A stretch of 22,093 nt of DNA, from the NCBI GenBank assembly GCA_934316925.1, contig CAKREC010000033.1, positions 1-22,093 of the forward strand. The letters are read 5' to 3'. The stretch is from an uncultured Eubacterium sp. (lineage in GTDB: Bacteria; Bacillota; Clostridia; Lachnospirales; Lachnospiraceae). Below the pieces are notes generated by a model. That model was not told where the DNA came from, ran no database searches, and saw nothing but the letters and a program-made list of their open reading frames with translations. The position numbers were made by a program, and so were the translations under genes. Shown one piece after another: positions 15,626 through 22,093 of this stretch; positions within the stretch are counted from its first letter, which is position 1; each line of letters begins with the position of its first letter.

Positions 15626-16507
15626 CTATGCTTCCTCCGTCATATAATAAATCCCACGATACTTCTTATAGGAATGTTTCAGATCCAGATACACACAATC
15701 ATGATGTGATACCCGGTCTTCCTCCTTTGGCAGTTCCATATAATTGCCAAAAGCCGTGCGTAAGTACGCATCATAACCAACCGGCAACGGCATCTTTCGT
15801 CCTTCAAAATCTTTCAAAATATAGTGGTCAAACCATTCTTTATCATACCAGTTTTTCATGTAACCCGGTCCGGAACAAAGTTCCGTAATCCCCTTACACT
15901 CACTGATATCGTATTTTGTCATCTTTTTTTTGGCAAATTTCCATATCCGGTACCGCAATTTTTTCCCGCGAAATAATCCCAGTAAAAGACGGCTTCCCAA
16001 AGCCAGCACGCCGCCATGTTTTTCAGGAATTGTCTGCGCCCGGAAAAGCGAATAGATCAGCGCCCACATACACTGCATCTTACGCTGCCATTTGCCATCC
16101 GGATATCCATCCAAAGGAATAATGTCCAATTGCACTCCATGCACCATATCCACCTGCTTCTGATACGGCTTTATATATGTGGTCTCCCGATGTCTCAGAG
16201 TCGCGAACAGATTGTGGTCATTAAAATTCTCATCCGAATCGGATAATGCCAGCTCACTTCCCGGTTCGTATGTATTCCAAAGAGAAACAAATGCCTCATA
16301 ATCTTTCCGTGGCATAAAGAAATCAAGATCATCATCCCAAGGGATAAATCCACCATGACGGATCGCGCCAATACAGCCTCCACCGCAAAAATATGCCGTT
16401 AAATTTCTCTCTTTGCAAAAATCAAAGAAAATGACAGCCATCTCCAGATTGATCCGCTGCATTTCCTTTAATTCCTCTTGTGTATAATTATGATAAATCT
16501 GACTCAT
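15626..16507 (-). CDS. LicD-family phospho-substituent transferase (copy 2)
   Basis: This 293-residue LicD protein has the hallmark at residues 42-62: GGGCIGAIRHGGFIPWDDD followed by LD, then FFMPRKDYEAF. Its C-terminal region (MPLPVGYDAYLRTAFGNYME, then LDLKHSYKKYRGIYY) closely parallels copy 1, so the two are tandem duplicates that have diverged most in the middle. It starts inside the end of the preceding GT2 gene (20-base overlap) with a GGAG site about 10 bases upstream, and abuts copy 1 without spacing; coupled translation is likely. The pair may decorate two different positions or residues with a phospho-linked substituent, or form a complex; this is inference. Confidence 0.9.
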   Translation of the reverse strand: MSQIYHNYTQEELKEMQRINLEMAVIFFDFCKERNLTAYFCGGGCIGAIRHGGFIPWDDDLDFFMPRKDYEAFVSLWNTYEPGSELALSDSDENFNDHNLFATLRHRETTYIKPYQKQVDMVHGVQLDIIPLDGYPDGKWQRKMQCMWALIYSLFRAQTIPEKHGGVLALGSRLLLGLFRGKKLRYRIWKFAKKKMTKYDISECKGITELCSGPGYMKNWYDKEWFDHYILKDFEGRKMPLPVGYDAYLRTAFGNYMELPKEEDRVSHHDCVYLDLKHSYKKYRGIYYMTEEA

Positions 16508-17552
16508 GCAACATATTCTCCTTTACTCGCTCAACAGACGGACATTCTTTGTGTTTTTTTCGCCAAAAAGGCATACGCAAAAGTCCGATCCAGGTTCCAA
16601 CTCCATACAGAACATGCAGATACAAAAACATGAGTGGCAGTAAGATCATGACACCATGTTTCTTCGTTTCCCCAGCCACCGCCAGCAACGCCATTGCCAC
16701 TGCCAGTACACCATACATGCTCCACATAATGATGCCGAGCAGCGGATACCCCAGAATACTCAAAATCGTAGTCAGTAAAATACCTCCTACAAAAGCAAAT
16801 GGAACAAAATGATACACGGACAGGCACCCCGGACATACACCGGCTGTCAGCCCGATCCAGTATCCATTTCCAAATTTTTGTTTTCCCATCTTCCACAATG
16901 TTGGCCGGATATACTGATAAGAGACAATATCCGGTGACATTGCCAGCTGATAACCATGCTGCCGGATCCGATAATGAAATTCGTTATCCTCTGTGCGTCC
17001 GAGATCTTCACGAAATCCCCCTACTGTTTCCAGCACTTTCCGGTCATACGCACCATGAAAAAAAGATTTTACATATGTCTTATTTCCACCTCTTCTTGCG
17101 GTAGACACACTGCTTCCAAACATCGAATTTTCCGCCAGAAGAAGGGTTCTGGAAAACGCATCTTCGCCTTCGGTAAGCGTCGGACGGATACCGCCCGACA
17201 CAAGTTCGCCCTGCGCCAGATTTTCCATATTCTTTTGAACAAATTCCGGCGGAATATGACTATGAGCATCCACCCGGATCATAACATCACTTGTAAAATG
17301 AATGATTGCCTCATTCCAACCACAGCTTTGGATCCTGCCCGGATTGTCGATCACCTGGATATTCAAAAATCTGTCTTTATTTTTCTTACAAAAATTCTCC
17401 ATCAGATTTCTTGTACGATCCAAAGAGCCACTGTCAATAAGTACCACCTCTATATAATCTGCCGGATACGTCTGCATCTCTATATCGCGTAATACACCTG
17501 GCAGAAATTTTTCTTCATTGTATGCTAATACACATACGGAAACTGTCTTCAT
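16488..17552 (-). CDS. ExoA-like GT2 glycosyltransferase with C-terminal membrane helices
   Basis: A 354-residue family 2 glycosyltransferase resembling succinoglycan-type ExoA enzymes. Motifs are SVCVLAYNEEKFL (5-17), LIDSGSLDRT (38-47), MIRVDAHSHIP (91-101) holding the DXH-type metal site, and GRTEDNEFHYRIR (185-197), corresponding to the acceptor-side ED motif. About three hydrophobic segments follow from residue 248 (PFAFVGGILL onward). It probably transfers an early sugar to a polyprenyl-linked intermediate at the inner membrane face. The ATG at 17552 is preceded by AAAGGAG with a 7-base spacer; a GTG one codon upstream is an alternative. It is the first gene of the minus-strand operon and is read from a promoter divergent to that of the GT2-GtrA gene. 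Confidence 0.9.
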   Translation of the reverse strand: MKTVSVCVLAYNEEKFLPGVLRDIEMQTYPADYIEVVLIDSGSLDRTRNLMENFCKKNKDRFLNIQVIDNPGRIQSCGWNEAIIHFTSDVMIRVDAHSHIPPEFVQKNMENLAQGELVSGGIRPTLTEGEDAFSRTLLLAENSMFGSSVSTARRGGNKTYVKSFFHGAYDRKVLETVGGFREDLGRTEDNEFHYRIRQHGYQLAMSPDIVSYQYIRPTLWKMGKQKFGNGYWIGLTAGVCPGCLSVYHFVPFAFVGGILLTTILSILGYPLLGIIMWSMYGVLAVAMALLAVAGETKKHGVMILLPLMFLYLHVLYGVGTWIGLLRMPFWRKKHKECPSVERVKENMLHESDLS

Positions 17553-17596
17553 CACTGATCTCCTTTATGTTTTATCAGGAAACATAATCCAGCTAC

Positions 17597-17626
17597 ATTT
17601 TACCATATATGCACTGCTTCTTGCAA
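17597..17626 (-). promoter_or_regulatory. Promoter of ExoA-like/LicD operon
   Basis: On the minus strand TTGCAA (17621-17626) and TAAAAT (17597-17602) are separated by 18 bases. The -35 hexamer is self-complementary and is the same six base pairs as the -35 of the opposing promoter. Confidence 0.6.
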
Positions 17627-17649
17627 ATTTCCGTCAAAAAAGATATAAT
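17621..17649 (+). promoter_or_regulatory. Promoter of GT2-GtrA gene
   Basis: TTGCAA (17621-17626) and a perfect TATAAT (17644-17649) are separated by 17 bases, the same hexamer pair and spacing as at typA. Transcription should start near 17656. Confidence 0.82.
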
Positions 17650-17662
17650 AATCTGAGTGTAA

Positions 17663-17677
17663 TCGTAAACGTTACGA
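17663..17677. repeat. Operator-like inverted repeat in GT2-GtrA leader
   Basis: TCGTAA and TTACGA form perfect 6-base arms around ACG, just after the predicted transcription start. This is the size of a repressor half-site pair, but no regulator gene is nearby and chance is possible. Confidence 0.3.
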
Positions 17678-17680
17678 AAT

Positions 17681-17684
17681 GGAG
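17681..17684 (+). promoter_or_regulatory. Ribosome binding site fixing the GT2-GtrA start
   Basis: GGAG with a 6-base spacer precedes the ATG at 17691. An in-frame ATG at 17679 overlaps this site itself and is therefore unlikely to be the start. Confidence 0.7.
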
Positions 17685-17690
17685 ATACTT

Positions 17691-18800
17691 ATGAGTAATT
17701 ATAAAAACTCAATTGCTATTATTATTCCTGCACTGGATCCGGATCAACGTCTTGTGAATCTGGTCGAAAATCTGCGGGAAGACGATTTTCGCAACATTCT
17801 TGTTGTCGACGATGGCAGTAAAGAGGAAAATCAATGTTATTTTCAAACCTGTGAGGAACAATATCATTGTACGGTGCTGCACCACGGAATCAACTTTGGA
17901 AAAGGGATCGCCTTGAAAACGGCGTTTAGTTACATCTTAGAGGAATGCCCGGAGATCAAGGGTGCTGTGACAGTGGATTGTGACGGCCAGCATGTGCTGG
18001 AAGATATTGGTACCTGCGCCAGACTGACCGAGGAGTACCCTGACCACCTTACCCTTGGATGCCGGGTATTTGACGACAAATCCATTCCTTGGCGCAGCCG
18101 CTTTGGCAATAAGCTTACCTGCAAGATGATCAGTCTGCTCTGTGGCATTCATGTATCGGATACGCAGACCGGTCTTCGTGGCCTTCCGACGCCTTTGATC
18201 GAGAAATATTTTGCCAAAACCAAGGGCGAACGATTTGAATATGAAATGAATATGTTGATCACGGCGAACGAAAATATGATTCCATTCAAGGAATTTCCAA
18301 TCCAGACGATCTATCTGGAAAACAATGAAAGTTCGCACTTCAACCCATTTTTAGATTCCATCCGGATTTACAAGGTATTTCTTAAGTTTATGCTGATCTC
18401 GATGTCCAGTTTCATCATAGACATTGCCTTGTTTACTTTACTTGGAATTATTTTACGGCGCTGGATCCCGGCAAGCGTTCCCGTATTTGCCAATTTTGCT
18501 TTTGGCGGATCTTTACTCACTTTGTTACGGACCGTGATCTCCCGCCTTTGCAGTTCGTTATATAATTTCTTTATGAACAAAAATCAGGTATTTAAAAACG
18601 ACTCAAGATCGCCGGTTATTCTTGCCAAATATTACAGTCTTTGTGTCGTACAGCTCCTTTTATCCTGGTTCTTAGTCGATCATCTGTTTGGCATCATACC
18701 ATTCCGGAGCATCCGCAAATGTATTATTGACGCGGTTTTGTTCCTGATCAGTTTTCAGATCCAGCGCGAATGGGTATTTAAAAAAGAAAAGAAAAATTAA
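17691..18800 (+). CDS. GT2 glycosyltransferase fused to GtrA-like membrane domain
   Basis: The 369-residue product joins two domains. Residues 1-225 form a GT-A family 2 domain of the DPM1/polyprenyl-phosphate sugar synthase type: IAIIIPAL (8-15), VVDDGS (38-43), NFGKGIALKTAF (68-79), DCDGQH (96-101) and DTQTGLRG (157-164). Residues from about 230 form a GtrA-like domain with four membrane helices, including the characteristic SRLCSSLYNFFMNKNQVF. Such proteins are thought to make a polyprenyl-phosphate sugar and assist its movement across the membrane for use by an external GT-C-type transferase. Transcription is monocistronic from its own promoter and ends in a bidirectional terminator. The GT-C-like proteins at 20241-22093 are plausible users of the lipid-linked sugar; this is inference. 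Confidence 0.92.
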   Translation: MSNYKNSIAIIIPALDPDQRLVNLVENLREDDFRNILVVDDGSKEENQCYFQTCEEQYHCTVLHHGINFGKGIALKTAFSYILEECPEIKGAVTVDCDGQHVLEDIGTCARLTEEYPDHLTLGCRVFDDKSIPWRSRFGNKLTCKMISLLCGIHVSDTQTGLRGLPTPLIEKYFAKTKGERFEYEMNMLITANENMIPFKEFPIQTIYLENNESSHFNPFLDSIRIYKVFLKFMLISMSSFIIDIALFTLLGIILRRWIPASVPVFANFAFGGSLLTLLRTVISRLCSSLYNFFMNKNQVFKNDSRSPVILAKYYSLCVVQLLLSWFLVDHLFGIIPFRSIRKCIIDAVLFLISFQIQREWVFKKEKKN

Positions 18801-18804
18801 AATG

Positions 18805-18842
18805 AAAAATGCCATGGCCTATTCCCAGGTCATGGCATTTTT
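18805..18842. terminator. Bidirectional Rho-independent terminator
   Basis: AAAAATGCCATGGCC (18805-18819) pairs with GGTCATGGCATTTTT (18828-18842) over 15 bp with one G-U pair and an 8-base loop; T runs flank both sides. It serves the GT2-GtrA gene (plus) and the thioesterase operon (minus). The thioesterase stop codon starts in the loop and its last codons form one arm. Confidence 0.88.
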
Positions 18843-19241
18843 GTATATTTGATATAACGCTTCATTTGTCTTTTTCAGGTTCACAGGATGTCCTGCCTCA
18901 TCCAGATAGCAATGAGAACTTGTGCCGGAACATCGGAGTTCTCCTGTCTCTATATCACGTACTTCATAAGCGATCACAAGTCGGATTCCATTGAACTTTG
19001 TAATTCGCGGTACAATCGTAACTGTATCACCAAAATGCGTCATTCCGTGATATTTGCACTCTACCGACACGACCGGTGAAATAACACCGGTAGCCTCTAC
19101 ACTTTCATAAGGCATTCCAACCTGATCTAAAAAGTCCACCCTCGCCTCTTCAAACCATCGTATGTAATTGGAATGGTGGACAATCCCCATTTTGTCGGTC
19201 TCATAATATTGAACTTTATGCTGATATGGAACTAATTTCAT
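18819..19241 (-). CDS. YbgC/FadM-like acyl-CoA thioesterase (hotdog fold)
   Basis: A 140-residue protein of 4-hydroxybenzoyl-CoA thioesterase type, hydrolysing acyl-CoA or acyl-ACP thioesters in the cytoplasm. The active-site signature YYETDKMGIVHHSNYIRWFEE (12-32) has the catalytic aspartate at 16, and the length fits the family. The ATG overlaps the stop of the upstream GT2 gene as ATGA, with GAGGTG upstream, so it is translationally coupled as the last gene of a glycan-modification operon. Its stop codon lies inside the terminator hairpin. Its link to glycan synthesis is unclear; it may simply have been placed there by operon shuffling, or it may regulate acyl donors. Family assignment is secure; substrate is not. 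Confidence 0.92.
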   Translation of the reverse strand: MKLVPYQHKVQYYETDKMGIVHHSNYIRWFEEARVDFLDQVGMPYESVEATGVISPVVSVECKYHGMTHFGDTVTIVPRITKFNGIRLVIAYEVRDIETGELRCSGTSSHCYLDEAGHPVNLKKTNEALYQIYKNAMTWE

Positions 19242-20206
19242 TTGGAAGGCACCTCATCCAATACATCCTGAATAGCAAAACGTGGTCTTGCTTTTGTTTC
19301 GAGATACATTTTTCCAATATACTCTCCAATAAGACCAGTAGAAAACAACTGCAATCCACCCAGAGCCCAGATCGATACCATCAGAGAACTCCAGCCCCAT
19401 GCCGTAGCTCCCATCGCATGGCGAATGATCGAATAGATCAAAATGCCGATGCTGACAATAAAGATAATGAGTCCAAGACTTAAAATAAAGCGGATCGGTT
19501 TTACACTGAACGAAGTAATTCCATCGAAAGCAAACGAAAGCATCTTCTTTAATGGATATTTACTTTCCCCTGCGAAACGCTCATTTCTCTCATAATACAC
19601 ACAATCCGATGGGTATCCGATCAATGGAACCATTCCGCGCAAAAACAGGTTTACCTCTTTATAATGTTCCATCTCATCCAACACGCGTTTGCTCATAAGA
19701 CGAAAATCTGCATGATTGAACACAATATCAACACCCATCCACTGCATAATCTTATAAAATCCTTCTGCTGTGAACTTCTTGAAAAAGGTATCCGTCTTTC
19801 TGCTGCTACGAACTCCATACACAACATCTTTGCCTGCCAGATACAGATCAACCATCTTTTCAATCGCATTGACGTCATCCTGCAGATCCGCATCCATCGA
19901 AATGGCCGCATCACAATGTTCTTTGGCATACATAAGACCTGCCAGAACCGCATTCTGATGACCTCGGTTGCGGGACAGATTCAATCCGCTGACCCATTTG
20001 TGTTCCTCATGAAGTTTGCTGATCAAATGCCAGGTCTGATCCTTGGAACCATCATTTACATACAAAATGCGGCTGTTTTCCGTAATCTTGCCAGCCTCTT
20101 TCATGCCGTCAAAAATCACATCGAGCTGCTTTGTCGTCTCCTCCAGAACCTCTTCTTCATTGTAGCATGGCACAACCATGTACAATGTCATCGTTTTCTT
20201 TTCCAT
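19238..20206 (-). CDS. GtrB/DPM1-like GT2, polyprenyl-phosphate glycosyltransferase
   Basis: A 322-residue family 2 glycosyltransferase with two C-terminal membrane helices (about 235-255 and 270-295), the architecture of GtrB/YkcC-type enzymes that transfer a sugar from UDP to undecaprenyl phosphate. Motifs are VVPCYNEEEVL (11-21), YVNDGSKDQT (49-58), NLSRNRGHQNAVLAG (76-90), the DXD-type SMDADLQDD (103-111), and later ERFAGESKYPLKKM typical of this subgroup. The ATG at 20206 follows GGAGAG at normal spacing. It is 34 bases downstream of the DUF6056-like gene and overlaps the thioesterase gene. It likely supplies a lipid-linked sugar for the two membrane proteins upstream. Confidence 0.92.
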   Translation of the reverse strand: MEKKTMTLYMVVPCYNEEEVLEETTKQLDVIFDGMKEAGKITENSRILYVNDGSKDQTWHLISKLHEEHKWVSGLNLSRNRGHQNAVLAGLMYAKEHCDAAISMDADLQDDVNAIEKMVDLYLAGKDVVYGVRSSRKTDTFFKKFTAEGFYKIMQWMGVDIVFNHADFRLMSKRVLDEMEHYKEVNLFLRGMVPLIGYPSDCVYYERNERFAGESKYPLKKMLSFAFDGITSFSVKPIRFILSLGLIIFIVSIGILIYSIIRHAMGATAWGWSSLMVSIWALGGLQLFSTGLIGEYIGKMYLETKARPRFAIQDVLDEVPSK

Positions 20207-20240
20207 ACTTTACTCTCCATTCTCTATTGCATAAAAATAA

Positions 20241-21731
20241 TCATTTCTTTTTTGTATATTCCCATACAGCCTTCAATTCCAGATCCTCCGGCAGACCATA
20301 GAACAGTTTATAGCGCTCGATCCACGGCTCCATCTCCGGTGTTGAAGTCCACAAATAAGATTCATATGGAAGATGGATGATCTCAACCGAAGTCTTGCCG
20401 GCAGCAACCTGTCTTTGAATACGTGCCAGTCTTGCATGATCCACTTCATAAATGGATGAAAATATATTCAGGTAAAACGCGAGTCCAGCCAAAGCAATGC
20501 AGACACATGCGTTCCGGAACATCTTTCCGGTAAAGAACTGTACCAGCACCTCTTTTTGTATCTGTCCCATCAGTTCCAGAAGCAACATCACAAAAAAGAT
20601 GTAGGTAACGAAAAAGCATCTTTCTCCAATTGGGTTTACGACCAGAAGTGGCGCTGCCACACAAATAATGCTTAAATTCCAGAATAATAAATGCCATAGT
20701 TTCTTCTGTGCCAGTCCGACCAATACCGAAAATACCAAAAGTGCCAGCACATAGATCGTAGCTAACAGTGCCTCAATATAAAGCAGCCGGTTCTGTTTGG
20801 CAAATGTGGAAATTCCAAATGAAGATAATAGTGCCCATACATTGAATACCGCCATCACGCCAACACATCCATTGGCAAGAAAACGGATCTTAGAATTCTG
20901 TTTTTCCTTGTCAAAACACTGCTGCAATAAGATCATGCACACTGCTAAAATAAGAAGATTGATCCACACATTGTTTAAAACAAGATGCTTCACGATCACT
21001 TCCACATAATTGGTCAATGCACGGGAAACAACGCCCCCCTCTGCCATCTGCCGGTAGCCATCTTCGTTGTTCGCGATCGTATGATAAGCTTCATTGGAGA
21101 ACATGTACCATGCTCCCGCAACTGCGCCGATCGCATAGGCAACATGAGAAGCAATCACCTTCCGGTGAACAAATATGGTATATCCGATCACAGCAACCGC
21201 CACTACCACATTGTATATCGTAAGATGCTCAACGATCAGCGTATTGGCTACTCCCAGCACAAACATCGGAATGCAATGCCAGATCTTTCGCTTTGGCATG
21301 TCCTTCTCAAAGATCGGATAGATATACGCAATAAAGATCATCGTTAAAAACAGGGAAGTAACATAATTGGAAAATCCCGCTGTCCATACCACTGCCTGTT
21401 TCAAAATTAGCTTAGGAATCAAAGCCAGACTCACACAGCCTACATAAAACGCATATTTTTTCTTTGTAATATACTCTCCCAAATATACCGTACCGGTCAG
21501 GCACAGTGCCATGATCAAGGTTTTTATCACATTCGATCTTGTCATGATCAGTACAAAAATATTGCCAAGATACCGTCCATTATAATTGGCAAACCAGGAA
21601 TTCAGACGATCGATCCCGATCTGACTTCCCCACGCCCAGTCATCTCCCGTATATGGAAACAACCAGCACAATGCCGAAATTAGGACAAAACAGATTCCAT
21701 ATCGCAGCCATTTACTCGTTTTTTCACCCAT
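20241..21731 (-). CDS. DUF6056-like polytopic membrane protein, possible GT-C glycosyltransferase
   Basis: A 496-residue protein with about 11-13 membrane segments. After the first helix it has PYTGDDWAWG (26-35) and, 16 residues later, NGRYLGN (51-57), a pattern I associate with the DUF6056 group. Acidic residues in the first extracytoplasmic loop followed by many helices resemble GT-C enzymes that use polyprenyl-phosphate sugars. A soluble tail of about 70 residues follows the last helix. Function is unproven. It lies 15 bases after a GT39-like gene and 34 before a GtrB-like gene, so the operon could form a sugar-attachment module. The ATG follows GAGAGG about 9 bases upstream. It could also be a glycan polymerase; the family label is from memory and moderately sure. 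Confidence 0.7.
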   Translation of the reverse strand: MGEKTSKWLRYGICFVLISALCWLFPYTGDDWAWGSQIGIDRLNSWFANYNGRYLGNIFVLIMTRSNVIKTLIMALCLTGTVYLGEYITKKKYAFYVGCVSLALIPKLILKQAVVWTAGFSNYVTSLFLTMIFIAYIYPIFEKDMPKRKIWHCIPMFVLGVANTLIVEHLTIYNVVVAVAVIGYTIFVHRKVIASHVAYAIGAVAGAWYMFSNEAYHTIANNEDGYRQMAEGGVVSRALTNYVEVIVKHLVLNNVWINLLILAVCMILLQQCFDKEKQNSKIRFLANGCVGVMAVFNVWALLSSFGISTFAKQNRLLYIEALLATIYVLALLVFSVLVGLAQKKLWHLLFWNLSIICVAAPLLVVNPIGERCFFVTYIFFVMLLLELMGQIQKEVLVQFFTGKMFRNACVCIALAGLAFYLNIFSSIYEVDHARLARIQRQVAAGKTSVEIIHLPYESYLWTSTPEMEPWIERYKLFYGLPEDLELKAVWEYTKKK

Positions 21732-21746
21732 TCGCTTAATCCTCTC

Positions 21747-22093
21747 TTAATTTTTGTTTAACCATCTAATTATATCTTTTTTTCTTTCTCTCGTCAAGTT
21801 CCGTAGAAGGGACACGCCCACCATTGCCATCACAATATAATATGGTATATACAAGATCAGATATCTTGCCCGAACCTCAAACAACATCAAAAACAGATTG
21901 ATCCCGATCAGGGAAATCGCAAGAAACGCCTGCTTTTTATCAGTCCAGGAATACAGTATGGCAAAAAGTGCTGTCAGTATCTGTATCGTGATCCAGAATC
22001 CCTGAAAAACATTGTACATTGACCGATTCGTTTCTCCATAATAAAAATCCTGGAGTTTTTTTGCATTTTCTGTCTGCAGCCCCCGGTATTCCC
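21747..22093 (-). CDS. C-terminal part of GT39-like membrane glycosyltransferase (cut by window edge)
   Basis: The reading frame is open to the right edge, so only about the last 115 residues are present. An in-frame ATG at 22019 is not the start, because the frame continues upstream with EYRGLQTENAKKLQDFYYGE. The visible part holds about three membrane helices and the segment EVRARYLILYIPYYIVMA, which resembles the last helices of GT39/ArnT-like GT-C enzymes (an ARYL motif before the final helix), then a short basic tail. Such enzymes transfer sugars from polyprenyl phosphate on the outer face. Only the C-terminus is seen, so the family call is tentative. It heads the visible part of the operon ending with the thioesterase. 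Confidence 0.6.
   Translation of the reverse strand, partial: EYRGLQTENAKKLQDFYYGETNRSMYNVFQGFWITIQILTALFAILYSWTDKKQAFLAISLIGINLFLMLFEVRARYLILYIPYYIVMAMVGVSLLRNLTRERKKDIIRWLNKN

Noticed and set aside
21747..22019. Complete 90-residue membrane protein starting at 22019
   Set aside because: The frame stays open to the window edge upstream of that ATG, so this is the tail of a longer gene.
1..22093. CRISPR arrays, tRNA or rRNA genes, insertion sequences, riboswitches
   Set aside because: Reading through the window showed no regularly spaced repeats, transposase motifs, tRNA-like sequences or long structured leaders; all gene-free gaps are short and explained by promoters or terminators.

Overview
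The window reads as chromosomal DNA of a low-to-medium GC Gram-positive anaerobe, most likely a Clostridia member close to Lachnospiraceae. This is inference from the gene families and from the promoter and ribosome-binding-site style (TTGCAA/TTGAAA boxes with TATAAT at 17 bases, AGGAGG-type sites, TTG starts); no 16S or other taxonomic marker is present. Genes are tightly packed. The longest gene-free stretch is about 260 bases, and no tRNA, rRNA, CRISPR array, insertion sequence or phage gene was seen.

Layout. (1) 1-5281, minus strand: a large secreted protein of about a dozen Ig-like (BIG2-type) modules, followed 18 bases later by recN, which is cut by the left edge just after its ABC signature. 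(2) 5467-8309, plus strand: a strong promoter, the ribosome-associated GTPase gene typA/bipA, and a DUF2156 gene overlapping it in a TAATG junction. (3) 11193-8258, minus strand: a membrane-bound nucleotide-sugar 4,6-dehydratase (WbpM/PglF/CapD type), translationally coupled to a membrane O-acyltransferase. (4) 11348-12682, plus strand: an O-antigen ligase/polymerase-like membrane protein. (5) 17552-12679, minus strand: a compact operon of ExoA-like GT2, LicD, LicD, GT2 and GT4. (6) 17691-18800, plus strand: a GT2 domain fused to a GtrA membrane domain. (7) 22093-18819, minus strand: the C-terminus of a GT39-like membrane protein, a DUF6056-like membrane protein, a GtrB/DPM1-like GT2 and a YbgC-like thioesterase.

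From 8258 to the right edge the genes look like one surface-glycopolymer region: sugar-nucleotide dehydration, chain assembly by several glycosyltransferases, ligation or polymerisation, O-acylation, LicD-type phospho-substituent transfer, and polyprenyl-phosphate-sugar-dependent decoration (GtrB-like and GtrA-like proteins with GT-C-like membrane enzymes). No flippase, priming glycosyltransferase or chain-length regulator is visible, so the locus is either incomplete in this window or modifies a polymer made elsewhere.

The most distinctive features are in its transcription architecture. Terminator-like hairpins lie inside the coding sequence of neighbouring convergent genes, so convergent mRNAs should overlap by 200-400 bases. 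One such hairpin lies in codons 20-30 of the DUF2156 gene, directly after typA. Two divergent glycosyltransferase promoters appear to share a single self-complementary -35 box (TTGCAA). I saw no wholly new enzymatic system; these regulatory arrangements and the uncharacterised partners (DUF2156, DUF6056, the Ig-like giant) are the parts worth following up.
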